NCBI RefSeq assembly: GCF_002014765.1
Contig: NZ_MUYT01000004.1
Location: forward strand, 124,001-188,000
Source: Lwoffella lincolnii
GTDB taxonomy: Bacteria; Pseudomonadota; Gammaproteobacteria; Pseudomonadales; Moraxellaceae
Direction of reading: 5' to 3'
Length of the DNA stretch: 64,000 nt
The position numbers and the translations under genes are program-made. Shown in pieces: positions 42,732 through 50,304 of the stretch. Numbering within the stretch: the first letter of the stretch is position 1; each line of letters opens with the position of its first letter. The notes beneath the pieces were generated by a model that was not told where the DNA came from, searched no databases, and worked only from the letters and a program-made list of their open reading frames with translations.

Positions 42732-45494
42732 ATGACGATTGGGGTTAAAATTGGGGTTAAAATTCTTAGAATTAACATTAAAAGACTGGGCTTAAAAAAA
42801 CTGAAACATAATGGACACATCAAATCAATAAAAACAGGGGTGATAAAAACGATTGTTGAGCAACTGCTGATTAAATTTGTCAATAAAATCAACAGGGTAA
42901 TACAAACCACAACAAACCACATTGAAATAAAAGCCAAATTGCGTCATCATAACACCGAAAAACCCACAGCCCAAAACCATGACATTAAAACCATGACATT
43001 AAAACCACCAAAATTCAAATCAAAACCGCTCATACACTCTTCATACCCAAAACGCCCATACCCACACTTACCACAACAACAGCAGGGCATGGTCATTGGA
43101 TTTTTGCTGTTGATTGGCATGATTGTGTTGATGGTGCTGTTTGTATTTTACATGATTACCCTTGACCGTACCATCACTGCTAAATTTGAAGGCAAACGTT
43201 GGAATATTCCAGCTAAGGTGTATTCTAAGCCCTTAGAATTATATCAAGGGGCAACGGTTGCTGATGACGTGATTGACCAATGGCTTGAGTTGCTGAATTA
43301 TCAAAGCAACACCAACCATCAACGCACAGGCACCTATCATAAAGATAAAAATACCTATGTCATTCACACTCGTGGATTTAGCTACAGTGGCAGTGACCAA
43401 GACCAACCACAAATCATCAAATTGCGTATCAATGGCAATAAGATTGACAACATTCAAAGCACCCTACCCAATAAATCAGGCATCATACGCCTTGAACCTG
43501 TCAATATCGGTGGCATCTATCCTGACAACAACGAAGACCGAGTGGTGATAAAATTACAAGACGTGCCACAACCCTTAATTGATGCACTTATCAGTACCGA
43601 AGACCGCAGTTTTTATCAGCACAAGGGTGTGTCTTTGCGTGGCATTGCCCGAGCCGTGGTCAATAACTTTTCTGGACAGTCGATGCAAGGTGGCTCAACC
43701 ATCACCCAACAGTTGATAAAAAATTTCTATCTCAACTCAGAACGCACCTTAAGCCGTAAAGCCACCGAGGCGTTAATGGCGGTGTTGTTAGAAGTTCATT
43801 ATGACAAAAATGAGATTCTACAAACCTATCTCAATGAAATTAATTTAGGGCAAAATGGTAACCGCTCAATCAATGGCTTTGGCTTGGCATCGCAGTTTTA
43901 TTTTAATCAACCGTTAAATGAAATCCGAGTTGACCAGTACGCCCTACTGGTTGGTTTGGCAAAAGGACCGAGCCACTACAACCCAAGACGCAACCCAGAG
44001 ATTGCCTTAAAGCGTCGCAACGTGGTGCTAAATAACATGCTAATCACAGGCAAACTGTCACAAGTTGATTATGAAAAAGCAATTAACCAACCACTCGATG
44101 TGGTCGATAAGCCAAGTGTGGGCAAAAGTCAGTTTCCTGATTTTTTAGACATTGTTAAACGTGAGTTAAATAGCGTCTATCATACCAAAGATTTAAAAAA
44201 CGAAGGTTTACGCATCATCTCAACCTTAGACCCCATTGCCCAAACGGCAGCAGACACAGCGGTCAGCAAACAGCTAAAAACCTTAAGAAAATCTTCAAAA
44301 AAAACCAAAGAATTACAAGGGGCATTGGTCAGTGCCAACCCACAAACAGGTGAAGTGGTTGCTGTTGTGGGCAGTGGCAGTGAATTTACAGGCTTTAATC
44401 GTGCGGTTGATGCCAATCGTCAAGTTGGCTCATTGCTAAAACCTGTCATCTATATGACCGCTCTACAAAGTGGCAAATACAATCTGGCAAGTTCAGTAGA
44501 CGACTCACCCATCTCCATCAAACTTGGCAATGGCGATACTTGGACACCAAAAAACCATGGCGGTGTAAGCCACGGACAGGTGGCTTTTACCAGTGCTTTG
44601 GCAAATTCATACAATCAAGCTGCCGTGCGATTGGGCATGGAATTTGGTATCGATACTTATCTTAAACAGCTACAACGCTTAGGCATTAAAAAACAGATGC
44701 CTGACTACCCATCTACGCTATTGGGGTCAGTAACCTTAAGCCCCATGGACATGCTTGGCGTGTATCAAGTGTTTGCCTCTGGTGGTTTTCAAACACCGCT
44801 ACACAGCATTCGCTCAGTAACCGATGCACAAGGGCGCATTCTACAACGCAACACCCTAAAAACCAGACCAAGCATTCCTCAAGATGTCAGCTTTTTAACC
44901 AATTATGCCTTACAGCAAGTGGTCAAAGATGGCACAGCCAAAGCGGTCAATAAGCTTGGCAAAAACCTAAATTTAGCAGGCAAAACAGGCACAACCAACG
45001 ACCATCGTGATGCGTGGTTTGCAGGATATAGTGGCAACTATGTTACTGTGGTGTGGGTTGGACGGGACGATAACCAACCCATTGGGTTAAGTGGCAGTTC
45101 TGGCGCGTTGCCATTATGGACAGATTACATGGGTAGACTCAAACTAACCCCTGTCAACTTACCACAACCTGACAACATCGAATGGGTTTGGCTAGAAAAT
45201 AACGACGGCTCTTTATCTAACGAAAAATGTGCCAACGCTCGCTACTTGCCCGCTTTAAGCAAATACATTCCCACAACCGCCAGCGAATGTGCCGTCAATC
45301 TATACCAAGAAGAACAACTGCAACAGCAATGGTTACAAGAACAGCAAGATGAAGCAAGGCAAGAGCAGCAAGCAGGTAATGATGAAAACAATGATGTCAT
45401 TGATAATGAAAACGCACCAATCAACGATGACCCAAAGACCAATACCTCATCAGCAACGGATACTTGGTACGACAAGGCGTTAGAATGGTTTTAG
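42732..45494 (+). CDS. mrcB: Bifunctional penicillin-binding protein 1b (glycosyltransferase/transpeptidase)
   Basis: Polymerises and cross-links peptidoglycan. A membrane helix (MVIGFLLLIGMIVLMVLFVFYM) is followed by a UvrB-like domain region (KVYSKPLELYQGATVADD) and the family 51 glycosyltransferase (EDRSFYQHKGVSLRGI, QGGSTITQQLIKNFYL). The transpeptidase has the SxxK motif RQVGSLLKP, an SYN-like NSYNQA and the KTG motif AGKTGTTNDHRDAWFAG. A Gln/Glu-rich tail ends the protein. The first ATG in frame (42732) gives 920 residues with about 119 cytoplasmic residues before the helix. An ATG at 42993 would give a more normal length, so the start is uncertain. Confidence 0.93.
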   Translation: MTIGVKIGVKILRINIKRLGLKKLKHNGHIKSIKTGVIKTIVEQLLIKFVNKINRVIQTTTNHIEIKAKLRHHNTEKPTAQNHDIKTMTLKPPKFKSKPLIHSSYPKRPYPHLPQQQQGMVIGFLLLIGMIVLMVLFVFYMITLDRTITAKFEGKRWNIPAKVYSKPLELYQGATVADDVIDQWLELLNYQSNTNHQRTGTYHKDKNTYVIHTRGFSYSGSDQDQPQIIKLRINGNKIDNIQSTLPNKSGIIRLEPVNIGGIYPDNNEDRVVIKLQDVPQPLIDALISTEDRSFYQHKGVSLRGIARAVVNNFSGQSMQGGSTITQQLIKNFYLNSERTLSRKATEALMAVLLEVHYDKNEILQTYLNEINLGQNGNRSINGFGLASQFYFNQPLNEIRVDQYALLVGLAKGPSHYNPRRNPEIALKRRNVVLNNMLITGKLSQVDYEKAINQPLDVVDKPSVGKSQFPDFLDIVKRELNSVYHTKDLKNEGLRIISTLDPIAQTAADTAVSKQLKTLRKSSKKTKELQGALVSANPQTGEVVAVVGSGSEFTGFNRAVDANRQVGSLLKPVIYMTALQSGKYNLASSVDDSPISIKLGNGDTWTPKNHGGVSHGQVAFTSALANSYNQAAVRLGMEFGIDTYLKQLQRLGIKKQMPDYPSTLLGSVTLSPMDMLGVYQVFASGGFQTPLHSIRSVTDAQGRILQRNTLKTRPSIPQDVSFLTNYALQQVVKDGTAKAVNKLGKNLNLAGKTGTTNDHRDAWFAGYSGNYVTVVWVGRDDNQPIGLSGSSGALPLWTDYMGRLKLTPVNLPQPDNIEWVWLENNDGSLSNEKCANARYLPALSKYIPTTASECAVNLYQEEQLQQQWLQEQQDEARQEQQAGNDENNDVIDNENAPINDDPKTNTSSATDTWYDKALEWF

Positions 45495-45638
45495 TCCAAC
45501 TTTATCAAAAGTTGTCAAAATTTATCAAAATAAAAACAGAGCATCAGCCCAACCATGCCCATTTTTTAAGCTTTTTTATACATTTTTTTATATTTCTTTT
45601 TCATATATTTCATATTTTTTTTCATATAAGGACATCTC

Positions 45639-46568
45639 ATGCCTTGGCAACAACTCAACTTTCAATGCCCAAAATCTGACACCGACATTGCCGAAGCATT
45701 ACTCATGCAAGCAGGGGCATTGTCTATTTTACTCAATGACGCAGGCGATCAGCCTTTGTTTGAGCCATTACCAGGTGACTCCCCCTTGTGGGACAACGTC
45801 ATCATTTCAGGTATTTTTGCCATTCCCACCGATGATTTAACCAATCCTACTGATTTTGAAGATTTGGCCCAAAAAATCGCAAGCCATCTGACCGCCAGCA
45901 GAGTTTGGGTGGACTTACTGGCAGATAAAGACTGGGAGCGTGAATGGATGAGCCAGTTTGAGCCCATTCATTGCTGTGAAGGGCTATGGATAGTCCCTGA
46001 ATGGCTTACCCCCCCAGACCCTACCGCCATCAACATCATGATGGACCCTGGTTTGGCATTTGGCACAGGCTATCATGCCACCACCCGACTTTGTCTTGAT
46101 TGGCTCAACCAACAACCGCTACATAACAAAGTGGTGATTGACTATGGTTGTGGCTCTGGCATCTTAGGCATCACCGCTTTGATGATGGGGGCAAAACATG
46201 TTTATGCGGTGGATATTGACCCACAAGCAGTACTGGCAACCCAACAAAACGCCAAGCGTAATCATGTTGATGGGCGTATCAGTGCCTTTTTACCACAACA
46301 ATTTGTTACATTTTGTGAAAATAACACTGACTTTAAGGGTGATTTGATAACCGCCAATATCCTTGCCAAACCATTAATCGAATTAAGTGGTTATTTTGCC
46401 AACCTGCTCAGCGACAAAGGACAGGTGGTCTTATCTGGCTTGTTATATGAACAAGTTGAGCAAATTCAGACCGCTTATGCTCCATATTTTTATTTAGATG
46501 ATGCTTACCGCTTCGATAATGAGGAAGATAAACATTGGGCAAGGGTGTCTGGTCAGATAATTGTTTAA
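45639..46568 (+). CDS. prmA: Ribosomal protein L11 methyltransferase
   Basis: Trimethylates L11 with S-adenosylmethionine. The start follows AAGGA and gives 309 residues. An N-terminal ferredoxin-like substrate domain (MPWQQLNFQCPKSDTDIAEALLMQAGALSI, in pieces) is followed by the methyltransferase core, with DPGLAFGTGYHATTRLCLDWL, motif I VIDYGCGSGILGI and the NxLA-type motif ITANILAKPLIEL. The length is close to the E. coli enzyme (293). The upstream 140 bases are very T-rich. It is followed after 59 bases by the DUF3426 gene and then fis, all on plus, echoing the prmA-(dusB)-fis neighbourhoods of gammaproteobacteria. Confidence 0.95.
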   Translation: MPWQQLNFQCPKSDTDIAEALLMQAGALSILLNDAGDQPLFEPLPGDSPLWDNVIISGIFAIPTDDLTNPTDFEDLAQKIASHLTASRVWVDLLADKDWEREWMSQFEPIHCCEGLWIVPEWLTPPDPTAINIMMDPGLAFGTGYHATTRLCLDWLNQQPLHNKVVIDYGCGSGILGITALMMGAKHVYAVDIDPQAVLATQQNAKRNHVDGRISAFLPQQFVTFCENNTDFKGDLITANILAKPLIELSGYFANLLSDKGQVVLSGLLYEQVEQIQTAYAPYFYLDDAYRFDNEEDKHWARVSGQIIV

Positions 46569-46627
46569 CATACTAGAAACATTGCTTAACATCTGTTAGG
46601 ATATTTGCTATATTCGCTTGATATTTT

Positions 46628-47725
46628 ATGGCGAATGGTCATTTTCTTAATAGGCATTTGTTGGGAAACTGTATTCATATGACTCAAGACGCACAAAAAC
46701 ACAGCCCCATTAATACTGACATTACCAATGCTGACATTGCCGCCACGACAAAGACGACAAAATCAGCGTCATCATCTTCTGGCAACAACCATGACATGAT
46801 GATATCTGATGACATGATATCCGATGACATGGAAATGCCATACGACAGCGAAGAAGACAGCTTTGGTGATTTAGAAGACATGGACGCATGGCTTGAACAA
46901 CAAAAACGACAGCTACAGCCCAAAGAACCCAAAGAAGATACTCCCAACATCAACACACAAACAGAAAAAAAACAAAAAGTTGTCCGCTTTGCCAGTGAAG
47001 ACAAACCCAATGATTTATTTAACCATGGCAATGGTACAAACTCTGATGGCACTGATGATTGGCTACAGGCCTTGTTATCTGATGACAACCACCAACAAAA
47101 ACACCCACACATTGCACCAGATGCCGACGACTTATCCAACCTGATGGCAGAATACGGTGTAGATACCGAATACGAACAAGCCCTGAATAATGATGATGTG
47201 CTTGATAAAATCAACGAACGCCTTGCTTCTAACCCAAAAGCTCAACCCACCATGGGCAAACCTCTGCTAACGCAGTTGATATGGGGGGTTGGTTGTCTGT
47301 TGTTAATTGCCCTTATGTGGGTACAATATCTGATATTCAATGTCGATAGGCTAATGACCAATCCAGATTACGCCAATAAAATTCAAGGGCTATGCTCAGC
47401 GTTATCATGCAGTTTACCCAGCACAGATTTAAGCCAGCTCAATATTCAAAGTGGTTTTCGACCCAGTAGCGTCAACACCACCGCTCAACACAGCGATGTG
47501 TTAATTGGTCTAGAAAACCAAGCCAATAACGAGTTGATTTATCCCAATGTGAAAGTATCCTTGTCAAACGGTGAGCAACTGCTTGGACAGTTTATTGCCA
47601 CACCGCAAGATTATCTCACCATCGCACAAAAACGCATGGGCGCTAAGCAGAGTAAAGTCATCATGTTTACCGTACCTATCCCTGCAAGTGGTGTCGGTGA
47701 GGTACAAGTTGAGCCATTTTATTAA
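46628..47725 (+). CDS. DUF3426-type membrane protein without the usual N-terminal zinc finger
   Basis: A 365-residue protein of unknown function. The first 215 residues are hydrophilic and acidic (for example MEMPYDSEEDSFGDLEDMD) and look disordered. One membrane helix follows (QLIWGVGCLLLIALMWVQYLIF, about 221-242), then a C-terminal DUF3426-like domain: LIGLENQANNELIYPNVKVSLS and LLGQFIATPQDYLTIAQKRM. Related proteins usually open with a four-cysteine MJ0042-type zinc ribbon, which is missing here. A better start may be the ATG at 46679 (MTQDAQKH). A short DNA repeat encodes ISDDM twice (46800-46830). It sits between prmA and fis and is probably co-transcribed with them. Confidence 0.7.
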   Translation: MANGHFLNRHLLGNCIHMTQDAQKHSPINTDITNADIAATTKTTKSASSSSGNNHDMMISDDMISDDMEMPYDSEEDSFGDLEDMDAWLEQQKRQLQPKEPKEDTPNINTQTEKKQKVVRFASEDKPNDLFNHGNGTNSDGTDDWLQALLSDDNHQQKHPHIAPDADDLSNLMAEYGVDTEYEQALNNDDVLDKINERLASNPKAQPTMGKPLLTQLIWGVGCLLLIALMWVQYLIFNVDRLMTNPDYANKIQGLCSALSCSLPSTDLSQLNIQSGFRPSSVNTTAQHSDVLIGLENQANNELIYPNVKVSLSNGEQLLGQFIATPQDYLTIAQKRMGAKQSKVIMFTVPIPASGVGEVQVEPFY

Positions 47726-47769
47726 CACACTATTTTTTGTTAACACACGCTTATTGGCACATTTAAAGT

Positions 47770-47830
47770 TGTATGTAAAGCAGTTATATTTAAAGCAGTT
47801 GTATTCAAAACAATCATATTTAAAGTAGTT
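47770..47830 (+). repeat. Degenerate 17-bp tandem repeats before fis
   Basis: Four imperfect copies of a unit resembling TTTAAAGCAGTTGTATT fill the space directly upstream of the fis start, ending in the ATG itself. They occupy the place expected for the ribosome-binding site, and no good Shine-Dalgarno sequence is present. Confidence 0.6.
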
Positions 47831-48130
47831 ATGGACATGTCAGACTCTATCAGCACTGCCTTATTTAACCAACACACCACCAGCACACCGCCCATTGTTC
47901 AGGCCACCACACTGGCAAGCTTTACCGAACAGCGGTTACAGGATTATTTTTTACAACTTGATGGCAACAAGCCCAGCCAACTTTATGAGATGGTCATTCA
48001 ACAAGTTGAGCAACCACTCATCAAAGTGGTGTTACAACAAACTCATAATAACCAAAGCGAAGCTGCTAAAATTCTTGGCATCAGTCGTGGCACATTAAGA
48101 AAAAAAATGGCGTTGTTTGGCATGTTATGA
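47831..48130 (+). CDS. fis: DNA-binding protein Fis
   Basis: A nucleoid-associated protein that bends DNA and activates rRNA promoters. The 99-residue length matches E. coli Fis (98). The C-terminal helix-turn-helix NNQSEAAKILGISRGTLRKKM is the family signature, and the dimerisation helices (QLYEMVIQQVEQPLIKVVLQ) precede it. The N-terminal 30 residues are variable and Thr-rich. It is last in the run prmA, DUF3426 gene, fis, and is followed by a hairpin terminator. Confidence 0.93.
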   Translation: MDMSDSISTALFNQHTTSTPPIVQATTLASFTEQRLQDYFLQLDGNKPSQLYEMVIQQVEQPLIKVVLQQTHNNQSEAAKILGISRGTLRKKMALFGML

Positions 48131-48207
48131 ACATGATACCATGGGGCTTGGTTTTAACTTTAGTTTTCATTTTAACTTTAATTTTTTTATCTCGGTTTTT
48201 TTATTTT

Positions 48208-48223
48208 ACCGCCACTTGGCGGT
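48208..48223 (+). terminator. Terminator after fis
   Basis: ACCGCC and GGCGGT form a 6-bp GC-rich stem with a 4-base loop, followed by TATTTTAT. It is 78 bases past the fis stop. The same bases could also be the outer edge of the IS-like element that follows. Confidence 0.6.
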
Positions 48224-48278
48224 TATTTTATCCTCCGTTGCCGTAAACCTGCGACTTCAGGCGGTGGATATAAGGCAA

Positions 48279-48311
48279 TTGTTAAATGTGATAAGTTTTG
48301 CTATACTCATC
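48279..48311 (+). promoter_or_regulatory. Strong promoter for the purH leader RNA
   Basis: TTGTTA (48279-48284), 17 bases and TATACT (48302-48307), with an extended -10 TGC. An imperfect GATAAGT/ACTCATC inverted repeat overlaps the -10. The block is nearly identical to the tusD promoter at 10616-10648. Confidence 0.7.
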
Positions 48312-48359
48312 TCACTATATTCAATGTCTTACATTCCACAGTTAAGTTAAGACTAAATT

Positions 48360-48575
48360 GCGAGTACGCAGTAACTTAAAACTGGTAAGACGTTTCCAAA
48401 CACACACTTAAGCTAATTCGTGTCTATGACAATCCTAACGGTAGGATTAGCTTAAAATAAGAACCTAAGATGTACGGTGTGTCGTACGGGCGGTTGCCAC
48501 TATCTTAGGCTTGCGGTCGGGCTTGACCGTCTTGCAGAAGGAATCCCCGAACAATAGGGAGGGGAGGAAGTCAAT
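48360..48575 (+). ncRNA. Highly structured leader RNA upstream of purH (omega-RNA-like or cis-regulatory)
   Basis: Several nested inverted repeats predict a compact RNA. TTAAGCTAAT (48408-48417) pairs with ATTAGCTTAA (48446-48455), enclosing AATCCTA-ACGG-TAGGATT (48431-48448), which competes with part of it. CCTAAGAT (48464-48471) pairs with ATCTTAGG (48502-48509), enclosing GTACG/CGTAC (48472-48487) and GGC-GGTT-GCC (48489-48498), a three-way junction. CGGTC-GGGCTT-GACCG follows near 48514-48529, and TCCCC/GGGGA (48544-48565) closes the region. It ends 27 bases before the purH ATG. The form recalls omega-RNA/HEARO-type RNAs of IS200/IS605 elements. A cis-regulatory role on purH is the alternative. 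It does not look like the ZTP, purine or PRPP riboswitches I know. Confidence 0.55.
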
Positions 48576-48601
48576 CACTCCAATAAAGGGCAATTAACGG
48601 T

Positions 48602-50167
48602 ATGACCCAACCCATCGCATTGTTATCCGTGTCTGACAAAACAGGCATTGTTGAATTTGCCAAGCAGTTGCAACAACTTGGCTTTCGCATTTTATCCACT
48701 GGTGGCACACAAAAACTGTTAACACAAAACGACATCAAGGTTACCGAAGTCTCTGAACACACAGGTTTTGCTGAAATGATGGACGGACGGTTAAAAACCT
48801 TACACCCCATCATTCACGGTGGCATCTTAGGCAGGCGTGGCATTGATGATGCGGTGATGTCTCAGCATGGCATTGATGCCATTGATTTGGTGGTGGTGAA
48901 TTTATATCCCTTTGCCCAAACCATTGCCAATCCCAATGTGAGCATGAGCGATGCCATCGAAAACATCGACATTGGTGGCCCTACCATGGTCAGAGCGGCC
49001 GCTAAAAATCATCAGTCAGTCGCCATCATCACTAACCCCAACGATTATGACAACGTCATCAATCAGCTCAAAAACAAGGGTTTAGATGAAGCCTTTCGTT
49101 ATCAATTAGCGGTTAAAGCTTTTGAACACACCGCCCATTATGATGGCATGATTGCCAGCTTTTTGGGCAGTCGCTCACACGATGGTCATGATAAAAAACC
49201 CTTTGCCAACACGTTAAACCTGCAATTTCTCAAGGCACAAGACCTACGCTATGGCGAAAATCCCCACCAACAAGCCGCCTTTTATGTTGAGCATGAAGCC
49301 AATGAAGCTTGTATCGCCACCGCCAAACAATGGCAAGGTAAAGAGTTGTCTTATAACAACATCGCCGATACCGATGCCGCTTTAGAATGTGTCAAGTCAT
49401 TCACACAATCCGCTTGCGTGATTGTCAAACACGCCAATCCTTGTGGCGTTGCGGTCAATGTTGACCAACTTCGTGCGTATCAGACGGCTTTTGCCACTGA
49501 CCCAGAGTCAAGTTTTGGTGGCATCATCGCTTTTAATCGCCCACTGACCAAAGTAACCGCCCAAGCCATCATTGACAATCAGTTTGTGGAAGTCATCATC
49601 GCCCCAAGCTTAGAAGACGGTGTGTTAGACATCACCGCCAGTAAAAAAAACGTGCGAATTCTCACCTGTGGTGCTTTACCAATTCCACACGAACGCTTGG
49701 CTTTACTGGATTATAAACGGGTAACAGGGGGGCTTTTGGTACAAGAGCAAGACCTTGATAACATCAGCATCAATCAGTTGCAAGTGGTAAGTAAAGTCAA
49801 GCCAACTGACGCTCAATTACAAGATTTGCTGTTTGGCTGGAAAGTCTGTCAATATGTCAAATCCAATGCCATCATCTATGCCAAAGACTTACGCACCATT
49901 GGCATTGGGGCAGGACAAATGAGTCGAGTAAATGCCGCCCGCATTGCCAGCATCAAAGCAGAACACGCCAATCTAACCACCAAGCAAGCAGTCATGGCAT
50001 CAGATGCGTTTTTCCCGTTCAGAGATGGCATTGACAATGCGGCAGCAGTGGGCATCACAGCAGTCATTCAACCAGGTGGTTCAATACGTGATGATGATGT
50101 GATTGCAGCGGCTGATGAACATGGCATGGCAATGGTGTTTACAGGGGTGCGTCATTTTCGCCACTAA
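48602..50167 (+). CDS. purH: Bifunctional AICAR transformylase/IMP cyclohydrolase PurH
   Basis: Catalyses the last two steps of IMP synthesis. The 521-residue protein has the N-terminal MGS-like cyclohydrolase domain (ALLSVSDKTGIVEFAKQL, RILSTGGTQKLL, VSEHTGFAEMMDGRLKTLHP in pieces). The transformylase domain follows, with LRYGENPHQQAAFY, the catalytic Lys-His region VKHANPCGVAV and GAGQMSRVNAARIA, ending in VFTGVRHFRH. The length matches the family (about 525). The gene is alone, preceded by a long structured leader with its own strong promoter and followed by a terminator. In many relatives fis, purH and purD are neighbours; purD is absent here. Confidence 0.97.
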   Translation: MTQPIALLSVSDKTGIVEFAKQLQQLGFRILSTGGTQKLLTQNDIKVTEVSEHTGFAEMMDGRLKTLHPIIHGGILGRRGIDDAVMSQHGIDAIDLVVVNLYPFAQTIANPNVSMSDAIENIDIGGPTMVRAAAKNHQSVAIITNPNDYDNVINQLKNKGLDEAFRYQLAVKAFEHTAHYDGMIASFLGSRSHDGHDKKPFANTLNLQFLKAQDLRYGENPHQQAAFYVEHEANEACIATAKQWQGKELSYNNIADTDAALECVKSFTQSACVIVKHANPCGVAVNVDQLRAYQTAFATDPESSFGGIIAFNRPLTKVTAQAIIDNQFVEVIIAPSLEDGVLDITASKKNVRILTCGALPIPHERLALLDYKRVTGGLLVQEQDLDNISINQLQVVSKVKPTDAQLQDLLFGWKVCQYVKSNAIIYAKDLRTIGIGAGQMSRVNAARIASIKAEHANLTTKQAVMASDAFFPFRDGIDNAAAVGITAVIQPGGSIRDDDVIAAADEHGMAMVFTGVRHFRH

Positions 50168-50212
50168 TACCATCTACCATCAACCAAACCCATTAACCCA
50201 TCTTAAAAAGTC

Positions 50213-50237
50213 AAAGGACAGCAAATTGCTGTCCTTT
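50213..50237 (+). terminator. Terminator after purH
   Basis: A 10-bp perfect inverted repeat (AAAGGACAGC / GCTGTCCTTT) with a 5-base loop and a following run of T residues. It lies between convergent purH and ppiD and may also slow transcription from the ppiD side. Confidence 0.88.
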
Positions 50238-50304
50238 TTTTTAACCATTTTTTAGCGATGTCCACATCAAACTGTTCATTAGACTTAGACGGCTTATTAG
50301 ACGG

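Larger units (their letters stand above)
48240..48575 (+). mobile_element. Candidate non-autonomous IS200/IS605-derived element before purH
   Basis: A non-coding block of about 335 bases between the fis terminator and purH. At its left lies a small hairpin (CCTG-CGACTT-CAGG, 48248-48261) like those at IS200/IS605 left ends, then a strong promoter. At its right lies TCCCC...GGGGA (48544-48565) followed by GGAAGTCAA, a pattern common at the 3' ends of TnpB-carrying IS605/IS1341 elements. No transposase or tnpB frame remains between them. Ends are approximate. The resemblance to IS ends is from memory of the families, not from a search. Confidence 0.42.

Noticed and set aside
48464..48575. A tnpB C-terminal coding remnant within the purH leader
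   Set aside because: All three plus-strand frames contain stops close together and no recognisable TnpB residues remain, so it is described as non-coding RNA-like DNA only.
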